DNA of 60,587 bases from Gillisia sp. CAL575 (GTDB lineage: Bacteria; Bacteroidota; Bacteroidia; Flavobacteriales; Flavobacteriaceae), in the NCBI RefSeq assembly GCF_000403785.1, contig NZ_APHJ01000034.1:1-60587 (forward strand). The letters run 5' to 3'. The notes beneath the pieces were generated by a model, which saw nothing but the letters and a program-made list of their open reading frames with translations, ran no database searches and was not told the origin of the DNA. The first letter of the stretch is position 1. Each line of letters opens with the position of its first letter. The position numbers and the translations under genes are program-made. Positions 45,607-54,264 of the stretch are shown piece by piece.

Positions 45607-46323
45607 ATGGAAGTAAAAAAAACTACAAAAGCAGATCTTAACAAGCGGACAGTATTCTTCTTGCAAATTGGTCTAATACTGGTCCTTTTAATGGCTTATT
45701 TCGTGGTGCAATGGCGATCTTACGAGAAATCAGAAATAGTGCATGCCCAGCCCCTAGACAACTCTGTAGATGAATTGGAAATACCAATTACTAACCTGCC
45801 TACACCTCCACCACCAAAAGTACCAATAGCTCCAGATGAAATTAAATTGATCCCCGATGATGAAGATATAATAGAAGATCCTATTAAATCTACAGAAACA
45901 GATAACGAACCCATAGCTGAAGTTGATGCTATAATCGAAATAAAAAAGAATAAAGAGATCGATACGGTTCCGTTCATTTTGATTGAAGATGTACCAATTT
46001 TTCCGGGTTGTGAAAATTTGACTAATAACACCGAACGCAAAGATTGTATGAGTGAGAAGATTACCAAATTCATCAATAGCAAATTCAACGTAAATCTTGG
46101 AAGTCAACTTGGTTTAAAGGGAATCAATAAAATAAATGTGATGTTTAAAATTGATACCAATGGGGATATTATAGACATACAAACTCGCGCCCCGCACCCA
46201 AAATTAGCACTAGAAGCACAGCGGGTAATAGAGGCTTTACCTAAAATGAAACCTGGAAAACAAAGAGGCAATCCTGTTATTGTGCAATATGCATTACCAA
46301 TAATATTTAAGGTTCAAAATTAA
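45607..46323 (+). CDS. TonB-like energy transducer
   Basis: A 238-residue periplasm-spanning protein. A cytoplasmic N-terminus (MEVKKTTKADLNKRT) precedes one membrane helix (about 15-36), a Pro-rich and acidic spacer (about 50-110; LPTPPPPKVPIAPDE), and a TonB C-terminal domain (about 145-238). The domain carries the Bacteroidota features VPIFPGCENLT, a second Cys in RKDCM, FKIDTNGDIIDIQTRAPHP, and EALPKMKPGKQRGNPV. It would pass the proton motive force to outer-membrane receptors such as SusC, but a specific partner cannot be assigned. A decayed copy of its 3' half lies at 48143-48515. Confidence 0.92.
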   Translation: MEVKKTTKADLNKRTVFFLQIGLILVLLMAYFVVQWRSYEKSEIVHAQPLDNSVDELEIPITNLPTPPPPKVPIAPDEIKLIPDDEDIIEDPIKSTETDNEPIAEVDAIIEIKKNKEIDTVPFILIEDVPIFPGCENLTNNTERKDCMSEKITKFINSKFNVNLGSQLGLKGINKINVMFKIDTNGDIIDIQTRAPHPKLALEAQRVIEALPKMKPGKQRGNPVIVQYALPIIFKVQN

Positions 46324-46355
46324 AATTATATACCCCAACAGCTTATAGTTGTAAG

Positions 46356-46388
46356 ATTCCGCTTGTAGCAATACAGCGGAATTTTTTA
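46356..46388 (+). terminator. Terminator of the energy transducer gene
   Basis: ATTCCGCTTGTA (46356-46367) pairs with TACAGCGGAAT (46372-46382) with one bulged T and a GCAA loop, followed by a T-run. It starts 33 bases after the stop. A worn copy of this hairpin lies at 48544-48570. Confidence 0.85.
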
Positions 46389-46430
46389 TTTCACTTATTT
46401 AAGATGTTTAAAAAACTTATAATTAAGTAC

Positions 46431-46453
46431 TTCTTAATAAATATTATTAAGAA
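46431..46453. repeat. Perfect 10-bp inverted repeat
   Basis: TTCTTAATAA (46431-46440) and TTATTAAGAA (46444-46453) are exact inverted copies around ATA. It is all A/T but for the terminal C/G pair, so chance is possible in DNA of this composition. It may be an operator or nothing. Confidence 0.35.
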
Positions 46454-46602
46454 TGAAATTCCCCGCACTACTGTGTAAATAGCTATTCTTATATTCTCAT
46501 GTCATCCAAAAAACATGATGTAAAAACCCTAAGCTTTGAGTCTCAATTGGAGATTATGTAAATAATTTAAGTAGGCAAAGAGCTCTATAATTATAAAGAT
46601 GA

Positions 46603-46734
46603 TCACTTTAACGGTTTACTGCCTATTTCCTCATCCTCAAATTCCTTATCAATTCTAATTTGTCCATATTTCATTATCAAATCCATTGAATTCCTTTCAA
46701 CCAAATTAAATAGATAATCATAGAGAAGGTTCAT
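46603..46734 (-). CDS. Possible small protein (43 aa)
   Basis: A minus-strand frame of 43 codons from the ATG at 46734: MNLLYDYLFNLVERNSMDLI, then MKYGQIRIDKEFEDEEIGSK and PLK. The sequence could form an amphipathic helix followed by an acidic tail, and its composition is more protein-like than most spurious frames here. There is no recognisable family, promoter or terminator. It lies between the transducer gene and the unknown lipoprotein gene, opposite in direction to both. Confidence 0.3.
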   Translation of the reverse strand: MNLLYDYLFNLVERNSMDLIMKYGQIRIDKEFEDEEIGSKPLK

Positions 46735-47003
46735 TTTAAATTTATTTTACTCTTAATAATAAATTATAAAAACATCCTATTAGGTGATCAATTTATTTCC
46801 TATTATATCTTAAGAATGGGTCGTAATATTCCTTTAGACCTTTTTCGTAATAAAAACCAATTTCAAAAAAATTAAATATTAGATTTACATTTGTATTAAC
46901 TACTGATTCACAGTATTATATAAAATTAATTTCTAAATAATCAAGAATTTAAAATAAGGTTTATATAGATTATACACATAAGCTTTTTCAAAAAATTTGA
47001 AAT
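46735..47003. other. Upstream region of the unknown lipoprotein gene
   Basis: About 270 bases of AT-rich DNA. A TACATTTG sequence at 46886-46893 matches the -7 consensus on the plus strand, about 110 bases before the start codon, but no TTTG stands 19 bases upstream. Confidence 0.35.
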
Positions 47004-48080
47004 ATGAAAATAACAACTTTAATTTTAGTTTGCCTATTTCTATATAGCTGTAAAACTTCAAATTTTGATGATAATATTTTTGATGAGGGTAAAACCTATA
47101 AAAATTTCAGAGGATACGAACCGGTAGACCCAGTTGAATTTGAAGATCAAATTCGAATTGCTAGTGAGGAAAATTTAATAGTTTCAAAAGACATGAAGCT
47201 TTTAACCCGCGAAGAAACCCTCGGCTTTCTTAATAATGAAACGGTGCTTGTGTCAATAGGTATGCTAACCAAGGAAGGGTCTATTAATTACTTACCCATT
47301 ACTCTATCCAAAAAAAATTCCAGTTATAAGGTGACAATGGATTATATGAAATATGCAACCCTAGCACAGATATCCAATAATCAATTTATCGGCTCTAAAA
47401 GAGTGGGTGTTGGGCTAAGGCTTATTTCATTGATTACTACAGCTGAAGCAGGGATAAATATTGGAGATTTATACTCAATTGGATTAGCTGCCAAAGACGG
47501 GAAGTTAAGTGGAACGTTGATTATTGAAGTTATTGGTATAAAATCTAAGGAAGTAACCACGTTAATCCCATTCCCTTCTGAAATTAATCAAACTACCATC
47601 CAAAATGCTATGCAAGCCTTGGCAACCATAAAATCTAAAATCTATGACGAAGAAACTAAACTTTACCCTCAGGTTATGGCTATTAAAAAGTACAGAAACG
47701 AGGAAATTCAAATCGTAGAGAATAATGGAGATACTATATTTAATATTGAAAATGACTTTGATGATAGCAGTATCAAGCTCCAATTCGGTAATATTAAATT
47801 CAGTTCCGAAGATAAAAAAGATCAAGCATCGCAATTATTGATTGATGCACTAAAACACATTATTAATAAAGAGGTAGAACCATCTATCAATAAATTAGAG
47901 GAATACCAGCAGGCTTTTCCTCTTTATTCTATAGAACCTATTCTTAAAAAACTAAAAGAAAACCGTTATACACTTCAAAATAAAAACAATCCTGAATGGA
48001 ATACAGTTTATAAACTTATCTTAGATAATTATTCCTCCCGACTTCCTGTTTCAGTTGTAGAAAAACTCAAAAACCCTTAG
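47004..48080 (+). CDS. Lipoprotein of unknown function (358 aa)
   Basis: A signal peptide with lipobox LFLYSC gives a lipidated Cys16. The mature part has no family I recognise. Visible features are a central stretch rich in small hydrophobic residues (SKRVGVGLRLISLITTAEAGINIGDLYSIGLAAKDGKLSG, about 132-171, described here by its position and its Gly/Ile/Leu character), a segment LSGTLIIEVIGIKS, and a C-terminal helical half (about 200-358) rich in Lys, Glu and Asn. It lies between the intact transducer gene and the transducer pseudogene, on the same strand. Confidence 0.75.
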   Translation: MKITTLILVCLFLYSCKTSNFDDNIFDEGKTYKNFRGYEPVDPVEFEDQIRIASEENLIVSKDMKLLTREETLGFLNNETVLVSIGMLTKEGSINYLPITLSKKNSSYKVTMDYMKYATLAQISNNQFIGSKRVGVGLRLISLITTAEAGINIGDLYSIGLAAKDGKLSGTLIIEVIGIKSKEVTTLIPFPSEINQTTIQNAMQALATIKSKIYDEETKLYPQVMAIKKYRNEEIQIVENNGDTIFNIENDFDDSSIKLQFGNIKFSSEDKKDQASQLLIDALKHIINKEVEPSINKLEEYQQAFPLYSIEPILKKLKENRYTLQNKNNPEWNTVYKLILDNYSSRLPVSVVEKLKNP

Positions 48081-48142
48081 ACTTTTTTTGATAAAACGAG
48101 CCTATTTCTTACTTATGTATATCTTTTGAAATTGTATTTTGA

Positions 48143-48515
48143 TGTTCATATTGAAATAATCTCTTTTTTATTAATAGAAGATTTTCCTTTTTTTCAGAAT
48201 ATGAAGCCTTAAAAATAATAAAGACCATAAAAATTTAAGAGAAAGAGATCACAAAATTGATTAATTAAAATTTCAGCACAGAGTTTGGAATCCAACTTGG
48301 TTTTACGGTTAACAATAAAATAAATGTGATGTTTAAAATTGATCCAATAGGGAAGGGATATTATAGACATACAAACTCGCGCCCCCGCACCCAAAATTAG
48401 AACTAGAAGCTCAGCGGGTAATAGAGGCTTTACCTAAATGAAACCTGGAAAATAAAGAGGCAATCCTGTTATTGTGCAATATGCATTACCAATAATATTT
48501 AAGGTTCAAAATTAA
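48143..48515 (+). pseudogene. Decayed duplicate of the energy transducer 3' end
   Basis: This stretch aligns with about 45930-46323 of the transducer gene. The 3' part, from about 48310, is almost identical, while the 5' part is much more diverged and its left border is approximate. It cannot be translated: GATACCAATGGGG has become GATCCAATAGGGAAGG, one C is added in the run near 48384, one A is lost in CCTAAAATG, and a CAA codon has become TAA. The stop and the downstream terminator are also copied. It lies 60 bases after the lipoprotein gene. Confidence 0.85.
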
Positions 48516-48919
48516 AATTATATACCCCAATAGCTTTTGTAAGATTCCGCTTGTAGCAATACAGCAGAATTATTTATGCGCCTATTCTGCAAATTTAGCT
48601 AGCTAATAATAAGAGCTAATCAATATTTACTTGGAACACTTATAATACCTTTAATTCATTATTTTAAACATTAATCGTCTGTTAGAAGAATGTATATTTA
48701 TGGACAACAAACTTTGGGTATTATATATAAGAGCTGAAATCGCTTTAGTATAACAAGTTGAATTTTAGCGTTTTAAACTGATCTATCTCTATACTATGTC
48801 CGATTATTAAACATTCACGGTTATTTAATAACCATCTAACTACGCGAAAATTCCTTTCATCGAATTCTTACTAATCTAATGTCCTAAGCCTTATATCTTT
48901 GAGTAACAAAAGAAACCAA
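48516..48919. other. Intergenic region after the pseudogene
   Basis: It begins with a worn copy of the transducer terminator (48544-48570, with a G-to-A change in the right arm). The remaining 350 bases are AT-rich with no gene or clear promoter. Confidence 0.45.
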
Positions 48920-49216
48920 ATGACCGAATCACTAATAAATAATGATAAGCTAGTTGAGCTAAACGGATATTTAACCTCTATTAATGTAAGTGAGGTTCAG
49001 AAAGATCTTGAAATGGCACTTTCTCAGATTTCGAAGCTTACAATAGATATTACGGGATTAAATAAGCTTGATGTGGTAGGAGTTTTTATGTTATTGATTT
49101 TGAAAAATAAAGCAATAACGAATGGGAAAAATATTGTGATATTAAACAATGGCAATGAGGTTGTTACACAAGCAATTAAGAATTCTGGAATTAAGAATAT
49201 TGTTGACGTGATTTAA
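48920..49216 (+). CDS. STAS-domain protein
   Basis: A 98-residue single STAS domain of the anti-sigma-factor-antagonist type: LVELNGYLTSINVSEVQKDL, LTIDITGLNKLDVVGVFMLL and a C-terminal helix NEVVTQAIKNSGIKNIVDV. In classical antagonists the sequence is D-S-x-G with a phosphorylated Ser; here it is DVVG, so the site is Val and cannot be phosphorylated. The start is set at the ATG at 48920; a TTG 7 codons upstream is less likely. No partner kinase or sigma factor is nearby. A strong terminator follows. Confidence 0.82.
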   Translation: MTESLINNDKLVELNGYLTSINVSEVQKDLEMALSQISKLTIDITGLNKLDVVGVFMLLILKNKAITNGKNIVILNNGNEVVTQAIKNSGIKNIVDVI

Positions 49217-49272
49217 TTCCTTAAAGAAATATATCCCTAATGTATTTTGGAATTAGGTCTCGTTGATTAATG

Positions 49273-49306
49273 AAAAAAGCCTGTTGAAATATCAACAGGC
49301 TTTTTT
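49273..49306. terminator. Bidirectional terminator
   Basis: A perfect 15-bp stem with A-run and T-run on both sides (AAAAAAGCCTGTTGA, 49273-49287, with TCAACAGGCTTTTTT, 49292-49306). It lies between the convergent STAS gene and yajC and serves both. Confidence 0.95.
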
Positions 49307-49332
49307 ATATTATAAAGAAAGACACTAAAAAA

Positions 49333-49641
49333 TTATTTTTTTTCTAGAACCTTTTTTTCTGCAACTGGTTCATTCATTTTCTTACTCAACTCCATAGAAA
49401 TAGATGAGCGGTCAAATGTAATTTTCCCTGCACCGGTTTCAATAATAACTGAATTATTTTTCTCGCTAAAATCAACGATTTTACCATGCATACCGCTTTT
49501 AGTGATTACTCTATCACCTTTCTTAAGCTCAGCTGCAAAAGATTTTTCTTGTTTAGCACGTTTCATTTGTGGACGTATCATAAAAAAATACACAACCACA
49601 AACATTAATATTATTGGTGCAAATTGGGTTAATTGTTCCAT
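49333..49641 (-). CDS. yajC: YajC, preprotein translocase accessory subunit
   Basis: A 102-residue protein with one N-terminal membrane helix (FAPIILMFVVVYFFMIRPQMKRAKQ, about 6-30) bearing the conserved FxxxIRPQ motif, and a small basic cytoplasmic domain (GDRVITKSGMHGKIVDF). YajC joins SecDF in helping SecYEG export. It is last in the run nusB-DUF1573-yajC, 21 bases after the DUF1573 gene. Confidence 0.95.
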   Translation of the reverse strand: MEQLTQFAPIILMFVVVYFFMIRPQMKRAKQEKSFAAELKKGDRVITKSGMHGKIVDFSEKNNSVIIETGAGKITFDRSSISMELSKKMNEPVAEKKVLEKK

Positions 49642-49662
49642 AAATTATTTTAAAAGTTTTGT

Positions 49663-50127
49663 TTAACCGGCAGTTTCTTCTTCACCAGCTTCAACAAAAG
49701 CTTTGATTCTTATTTGTTCTGATCCGTTTTCTGTATTTGCAGTTACGGTTACAGTTTTAGTAACTTGACCTTGTCCAGATCCATTAAATTTCACTAACAT
49801 CTCTCCAGATTCCCCAGGAGCGATAGTTTCATTTTTAGGATAAGTTGGTACTGTACATCCACATGTACTAGTAGCATTGGTAATTACCAATGGTCCTTCC
49901 CCTGTATTCGTGAATTTAAAAACGTGCTCTTGAGCCGCTCCCTTGGCAATGTTTCCGAAGTCGAATTCCTCTTCTTCAAAACTAAGCTCTCCAAAAGCAG
50001 CAACTTGAGCATCACGCTCAGCGGCAGTTTCAACATTTTCTGCTTTCACTTTACTTGAAGCATCATCCTTACATGAAGTAAAGAATAGTGCACCAACGGC
50101 TGCTATCATTAAAATTCCTTTTTTCAT
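49663..50127 (-). CDS. DUF1573 lipoprotein
   Basis: A 154-residue exported protein with lipobox LFFTSC (Cys19). A single DUF1573 immunoglobulin-like beta domain occupies about 50-150, with the typical EEEFDFGNIAKGAAQEHVFKFTNTG and ATSTCGCTVPTYPKNETIAPGE, including the conserved CGC pair. The fold is like ASPM/Hydin and MSP domains, but its job in Bacteroidota is not known. It lies between nusB and yajC, an arrangement common in this phylum. Confidence 0.9.
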   Translation of the reverse strand: MKKGILMIAAVGALFFTSCKDDASSKVKAENVETAAERDAQVAAFGELSFEEEEFDFGNIAKGAAQEHVFKFTNTGEGPLVITNATSTCGCTVPTYPKNETIAPGESGEMLVKFNGSGQGQVTKTVTVTANTENGSEQIRIKAFVEAGEEETAG

Positions 50128-50173
50128 AATATGTTAATTTGAATTAAAAGTTAAAAATAATAAATTTTCCCGA

Positions 50174-51118
50174 CTACATCAGGCCTCTTCCCATTTTATT
50201 TAAACGGTTTTGTTCCTGGTATTCTTTAGATAATTTATCTAAAATCCCATTTATAAAAATACTACTCTTTGGAGTACTATATTCTTTAGCTACTTCTAAG
50301 TATTCATTGATACTTACTTTAACCGGAATAGAAGAAAAATGAAGCATTTCACAAATCCCCATTTTAATAAGAATAGTATCTATTTCTGCAATACGTTCTT
50401 TATCCCAATTGGGTGTTTTATCCACCATTTCTTTTGCCAAATCTTCATCGTTTGCTAGAGCTTTTCTAAATAAATTTGCAGCAAACTCTTCATCATCTGG
50501 GCTCTTAAATAATTTAGGAATCTTCGCATCATCTGGAGTGTTCTCCTTCAATTTATTCAAATACTTCAGGATCGCCGTGTTAACTAAAGGAAGATCATCT
50601 ACCCATGTTAATTTAGTATCCTCTATATAATCATAAAGCTTGTCGTTTGGAGCAATAAATTCTCTCAGCAAAAGAATTATAAAATCTTTATCTTCTTTAA
50701 AGGTAGATTCGCGAGTAGTCATATAATTTTCGAAAGCATCACTATTGCGAATTTCTTCCCATAGGATTGCTACATATTCCCCATCTCTTTTCCAATGAGT
50801 AATACCACGTTCTTCCCAAGCATCTTGTAAATATTGATTGTTTTCGAGTATCTTAATAACTCTGTTGTCTACGAATTTTTTATTAGGATCCATTTCTTCT
50901 TGTGTAGGAAGAAATTTCTTTGAGGATTTTTCCAAATAATTTTCTGAATAGGATTTAATTTCAGTGATTAATTTTAACATCACTAAAAATAGATCATACA
51001 TCTCCAACATACTTTTCTGAAGAAATTTCTCCTCTGTACTGAAGTTTTTATTTTCACTTTGATGGAATGCATATAATGATTGCATTACCTTAACTCGAAT
51101 ATGTCTTCTGGTTAACAT
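50174..51118 (-). CDS. nusB: Transcription antitermination factor NusB
   Basis: A 314-residue NusB. The family in E. coli is about 140 residues; Bacteroidota forms carry a long insertion after the N-terminal MLTRRHIRVKVMQSLYAFHQ. The C-terminal part (about 190-305) has the core NusB helices, with ERIAEIDTILIKMGICEMLHF and VSINEYLEVAKEYSTPKSSIFINGILDKL. It binds boxA RNA with NusE for rRNA antitermination. It heads the run with the DUF1573 gene (46 bases) and yajC. Confidence 0.93.
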   Translation of the reverse strand: MLTRRHIRVKVMQSLYAFHQSENKNFSTEEKFLQKSMLEMYDLFLVMLKLITEIKSYSENYLEKSSKKFLPTQEEMDPNKKFVDNRVIKILENNQYLQDAWEERGITHWKRDGEYVAILWEEIRNSDAFENYMTTRESTFKEDKDFIILLLREFIAPNDKLYDYIEDTKLTWVDDLPLVNTAILKYLNKLKENTPDDAKIPKLFKSPDDEEFAANLFRKALANDEDLAKEMVDKTPNWDKERIAEIDTILIKMGICEMLHFSSIPVKVSINEYLEVAKEYSTPKSSIFINGILDKLSKEYQEQNRLNKMGRGLM

Positions 51119-51200
51119 GGCTGTAAAAGAACGTTATAAAATTAGCAAGGCGAAAAGAATTCTCTTTCGCCTTGCAAAAATAGTATTTATTTCAAACTAC

Positions 51201-52301
51201 TTAGTTCAAATTCTCCCTTTTTCTGTCATCAATTCGCTGTTGCGCGATTTTTAGAGCAGCATGATGGGTAGTTATGGCTTGAGCTTCTGCAGTTTTTAGA
51301 ATTTCTAAAGTTGTATTGTATATATTTTCTGTTTTACGAATGATCTCTTGTTTTCCGTAACCTTCTAATTCTGCATAAACATTGATTATTCCTCCTGCGT
51401 TAATCAAGAAATCTGGAGCATATACGATCCCTCTTTCCTGTAACAATAAGCCATGAGTATTTTCATTTTGCAATTGATTGTTTGCAGCACCGGCAATTAC
51501 TTTAGCCTTGATTCTGTGAATAGTCTCATTATTAATAGTTGCACCTAAAGCACAAGGAGCGTAAATATCCACCTCAGCATCATAAGGATCTTCTGTATAA
51601 ATAGTAACTCCGTATTTAGCACTAACCTCTTCCAATCTACTAGGATTAATATCACTAATAAAAACGATAGCACCTTCATTGGTTAAGTGTTCTACTAAAG
51701 CCTCTCCCACGTGACCAATTCCCTGAACCAATACTTTTTTACCATCAAGATCATCAGACCCAAATTTGTATTTCGCAGCGGCTTTCATACCCATGAACAC
51801 ACCATAAGCTGTTATAGGCGAAGGATTTCCTGCACCACCTTTAGACTCAGATATTCCGGTTACATAAGGTGTAACTTCTCTTACTATATCCATATCTTCA
51901 GTATCCATTCCTACATCCTCTGCAGTGATATATTTACCGCTTAAAGAATGTACAAACTCACCGAATTTTCTCATTAATTCTGGAGTCTTTTGAGTTTTGG
52001 CGTCACCAATAATAACTGCTTTACCTCCACCTAGATTTAATCCTGTAATAGCACTTTTAAAGGTCATCCCTCTAGAAAGTCTTAGTGCGTCATTCAAGGC
52101 GTCCCATTCACTATTATAATTCCACATTCTGGTTCCACCTAAAGCAGGTCCTAAAACAGTATTATGAATTCCAATTATTGCCTTTAAACCTGTATCTTTG
52201 TCATTGCAAAAAACCACTTGTTCATGATTATCAAAAGACAATTGCCCAAAAACAGGAGCAGTTTTTTTAAGGTCATCAGCAGCTAAAACGTCAACTTGCA
52301 T
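51201..52301 (-). CDS. Leucine dehydrogenase (Glu/Leu/Phe/Val dehydrogenase family)
   Basis: A 366-residue NAD-dependent amino acid dehydrogenase, read from the ATG at 52301 (MQVDVLAADDLKKTAPVFGQ); a longer frame from 52346 adds AT-rich junk. Catalytic lysines are Lys82 (MTFKSAITGLNLGGGK) and Lys94, and the glycine-rich NAD loop is VQGIGHVGEALVEHL. It deaminates branched-chain amino acids to 2-keto acids, the first step toward branched fatty acid primers that are abundant in this phylum. Divergently transcribed from the ABC exporter gene. Confidence 0.9.
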   Translation of the reverse strand: MQVDVLAADDLKKTAPVFGQLSFDNHEQVVFCNDKDTGLKAIIGIHNTVLGPALGGTRMWNYNSEWDALNDALRLSRGMTFKSAITGLNLGGGKAVIIGDAKTQKTPELMRKFGEFVHSLSGKYITAEDVGMDTEDMDIVREVTPYVTGISESKGGAGNPSPITAYGVFMGMKAAAKYKFGSDDLDGKKVLVQGIGHVGEALVEHLTNEGAIVFISDINPSRLEEVSAKYGVTIYTEDPYDAEVDIYAPCALGATINNETIHRIKAKVIAGAANNQLQNENTHGLLLQERGIVYAPDFLINAGGIINVYAELEGYGKQEIIRKTENIYNTTLEILKTAEAQAITTHHAALKIAQQRIDDRKRENLN

Positions 52302-52434
52302 AAAATTTAAATTTAAGTTCAGATTTTTCAGTTTTCTGAAAATCAATGTGCAAAATTAACCAATATTTTAATTTTCACAGTCAATTCGATTGTTAAAATG
52401 CGAATACTGTAAGAAACACAGGCTACATCACTAC

Positions 52435-54192
52435 ATGAAAGAATTACGACACCTCAATAAATATTTCCTCAAATATAAATGGCATATGTTACTTGGGCTA
52501 TTAATAACTATAGCGGCAAGAATATTCACTTTATACCCTATTCAATTTATAGGAAATTCCACTACGGCCATAGAAAGCTATATTAAAGGAGAAATTACAG
52601 ATTCGGCACAATTAAGAGAAGAATTGTTCTATAACATCCTTCTAATTATTGGAGCCAATTTAGTAGCGGCAGCATTAACATTTATAATGCGCCAAACCTT
52701 TATTGTTGCTTCCAGACGGATGGAATATGATCTTAAAAATGAGATTTATCAGCAATATCAAAGGCTCTCCTTAAATTTCTATAAAAAGAATCGTACAGGA
52801 GATTTGATGAATAGAATAAGTGAAGACGTTTCCAAGGTTAGAATGTATCTTGGGCCTGCCATAATGTACAGTATAACTACTCTCACACTATTTGTTGTGG
52901 TTATCTGGTATATGGTTAATACAGCTCCTTTATTAACACTTTACACCTTGGCTCCACTTCCATTTTTATCTTTTGCTATTTACAAACTGAGTGTAGCTAT
53001 TCATAATAGAAGTACGATTGTTCAACAATACTTATCTAAACTGAACACTTTTACCCAAGAAACCTTTAGTGGGATCTCGGTTATAAAATCTTATGGACTA
53101 GAACCACGAACCAATCAGGATTTTGAAGTTCTTTCTAACGGAAGCAAAGAAAAGAATCTAAATTTAGTTAAAGTTCAAGCTTTCTTTTTCCCGTTGATGG
53201 TTCTTCTTATTGGAGTGAGCAACACTGTGGTAATTTATATAGGAGGAAAACAGGTAATTAGTGGCGAAATAGAAAATATCGGAATTATTGTAGAATTCTT
53301 GCTATATGTAAATATGCTTACGTGGCCAGTAGCCATTGTAGGATGGGTTACCTCTATTGTACAGCAAGCTGAAGCATCACAAAAAAGAATTAATGAATTC
53401 CTGAAGCAAGAACCACAAATAAAAAATCATCAGGAAAGTTCTGTGGAAATTCAAGGGAATATCGAGTTCAAAAATGTGACTTTTACTTATGAAGACACAA
53501 ATATTACTGCGCTTAAAAACATTTCTTTTAAAGTAGAAAGAGGGGAAACCTTAGCAATAATAGGAAAGACAGGCTCGGGAAAATCTACTATCCTAGAGCT
53601 TATTGGTAGATTATACGATGTGGATCATGGAACTATTCTTATTGATGGTGAAAACATCCAAGATCATAATCTCTATAGTCTACGAGATAGTATTGGGTAT
53701 GTACCACAAGATGCTTTTCTTTTCAGCGATTCAATTCGCAGTAATATAATGTTTGGAAAGACCAATGCTACGGAAGAAGAAGTAATAGAAGCCGCTAAAA
53801 ATGCGTCGGTACATAAAAACATCAAAGGCTTTTCCAAAGGTTATGATACTGTTCTTGGAGAACGAGGGATTACTCTTTCTGGTGGACAAAAGCAACGTGT
53901 TTCTATAGCCAGAGCAATTATACATGATCCTCAGATCTTGCTTTTTGATGATAGTCTTTCAGCAGTAGATACAGAGACCGAAGAAGAAATCCTTCAGAAT
54001 TTATTCAGAATCTCTAAAACGAAGACCACAATTATTGTGAGTCATAGGATCTCTTCAGTAAAAAATGCCGACAGGATAATTATCCTTCAAGATGGCGCTG
54101 TGGTGCAAGAAGGGAAACATCAAAAATTAATTCAGGAGGAAGGATATTATAAAGAACTTTATGCAAAGCAGCTAAGTGAAAAAGAAATGTGA
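52435..54192 (+). CDS. ABC exporter, fused membrane and ATPase domains
   Basis: A 585-residue half-transporter of the MsbA/LmrA/MdlB type. The ATG at 52435 is preferred to a TTG 15 codons upstream. Six membrane helices (about 15-300) precede a nucleotide-binding domain (about 335-575) with Walker A IGKTGSGKST near 377, signature LSGGQKQR at 481-488, and Walker B ILLFDDS. The residue after the Walker B Asp505 is Asp506 where the catalytic Glu normally sits, as in the degenerate site of heterodimeric exporters. The Q-loop (YVPQDAFLF) and H-loop (IIVSHRISS) are intact. Substrate is unknown. Confidence 0.92.
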   Translation: MKELRHLNKYFLKYKWHMLLGLLITIAARIFTLYPIQFIGNSTTAIESYIKGEITDSAQLREELFYNILLIIGANLVAAALTFIMRQTFIVASRRMEYDLKNEIYQQYQRLSLNFYKKNRTGDLMNRISEDVSKVRMYLGPAIMYSITTLTLFVVVIWYMVNTAPLLTLYTLAPLPFLSFAIYKLSVAIHNRSTIVQQYLSKLNTFTQETFSGISVIKSYGLEPRTNQDFEVLSNGSKEKNLNLVKVQAFFFPLMVLLIGVSNTVVIYIGGKQVISGEIENIGIIVEFLLYVNMLTWPVAIVGWVTSIVQQAEASQKRINEFLKQEPQIKNHQESSVEIQGNIEFKNVTFTYEDTNITALKNISFKVERGETLAIIGKTGSGKSTILELIGRLYDVDHGTILIDGENIQDHNLYSLRDSIGYVPQDAFLFSDSIRSNIMFGKTNATEEEVIEAAKNASVHKNIKGFSKGYDTVLGERGITLSGGQKQRVSIARAIIHDPQILLFDDSLSAVDTETEEEILQNLFRISKTKTTIIVSHRISSVKNADRIIILQDGAVVQEGKHQKLIQEEGYYKELYAKQLSEKEM

Positions 54193-54264
54193 AAATTTGT
54201 TGTGAAATGTTAATTTTTTTTAGATTTTTGACATTAGTTAAATAAAACAACAAAGATTTATTTT

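Noticed and set aside
45720-46107. Minus-strand frames of 117-122 codons over the energy transducer gene
   Set aside because: The plus-strand frame has a membrane helix, Pro-rich spacer and TonB domain; the antisense frames are shadows.
48143-48515. Second working energy transducer
   Set aside because: Insertions, a deletion and an in-frame stop break the frame in several places.
52302-52346. Upstream start for leucine dehydrogenase
   Set aside because: The extra 15 codons are Leu/Asn/Lys-rich AT sequence not seen in the family; the ATG at 52301 fits.
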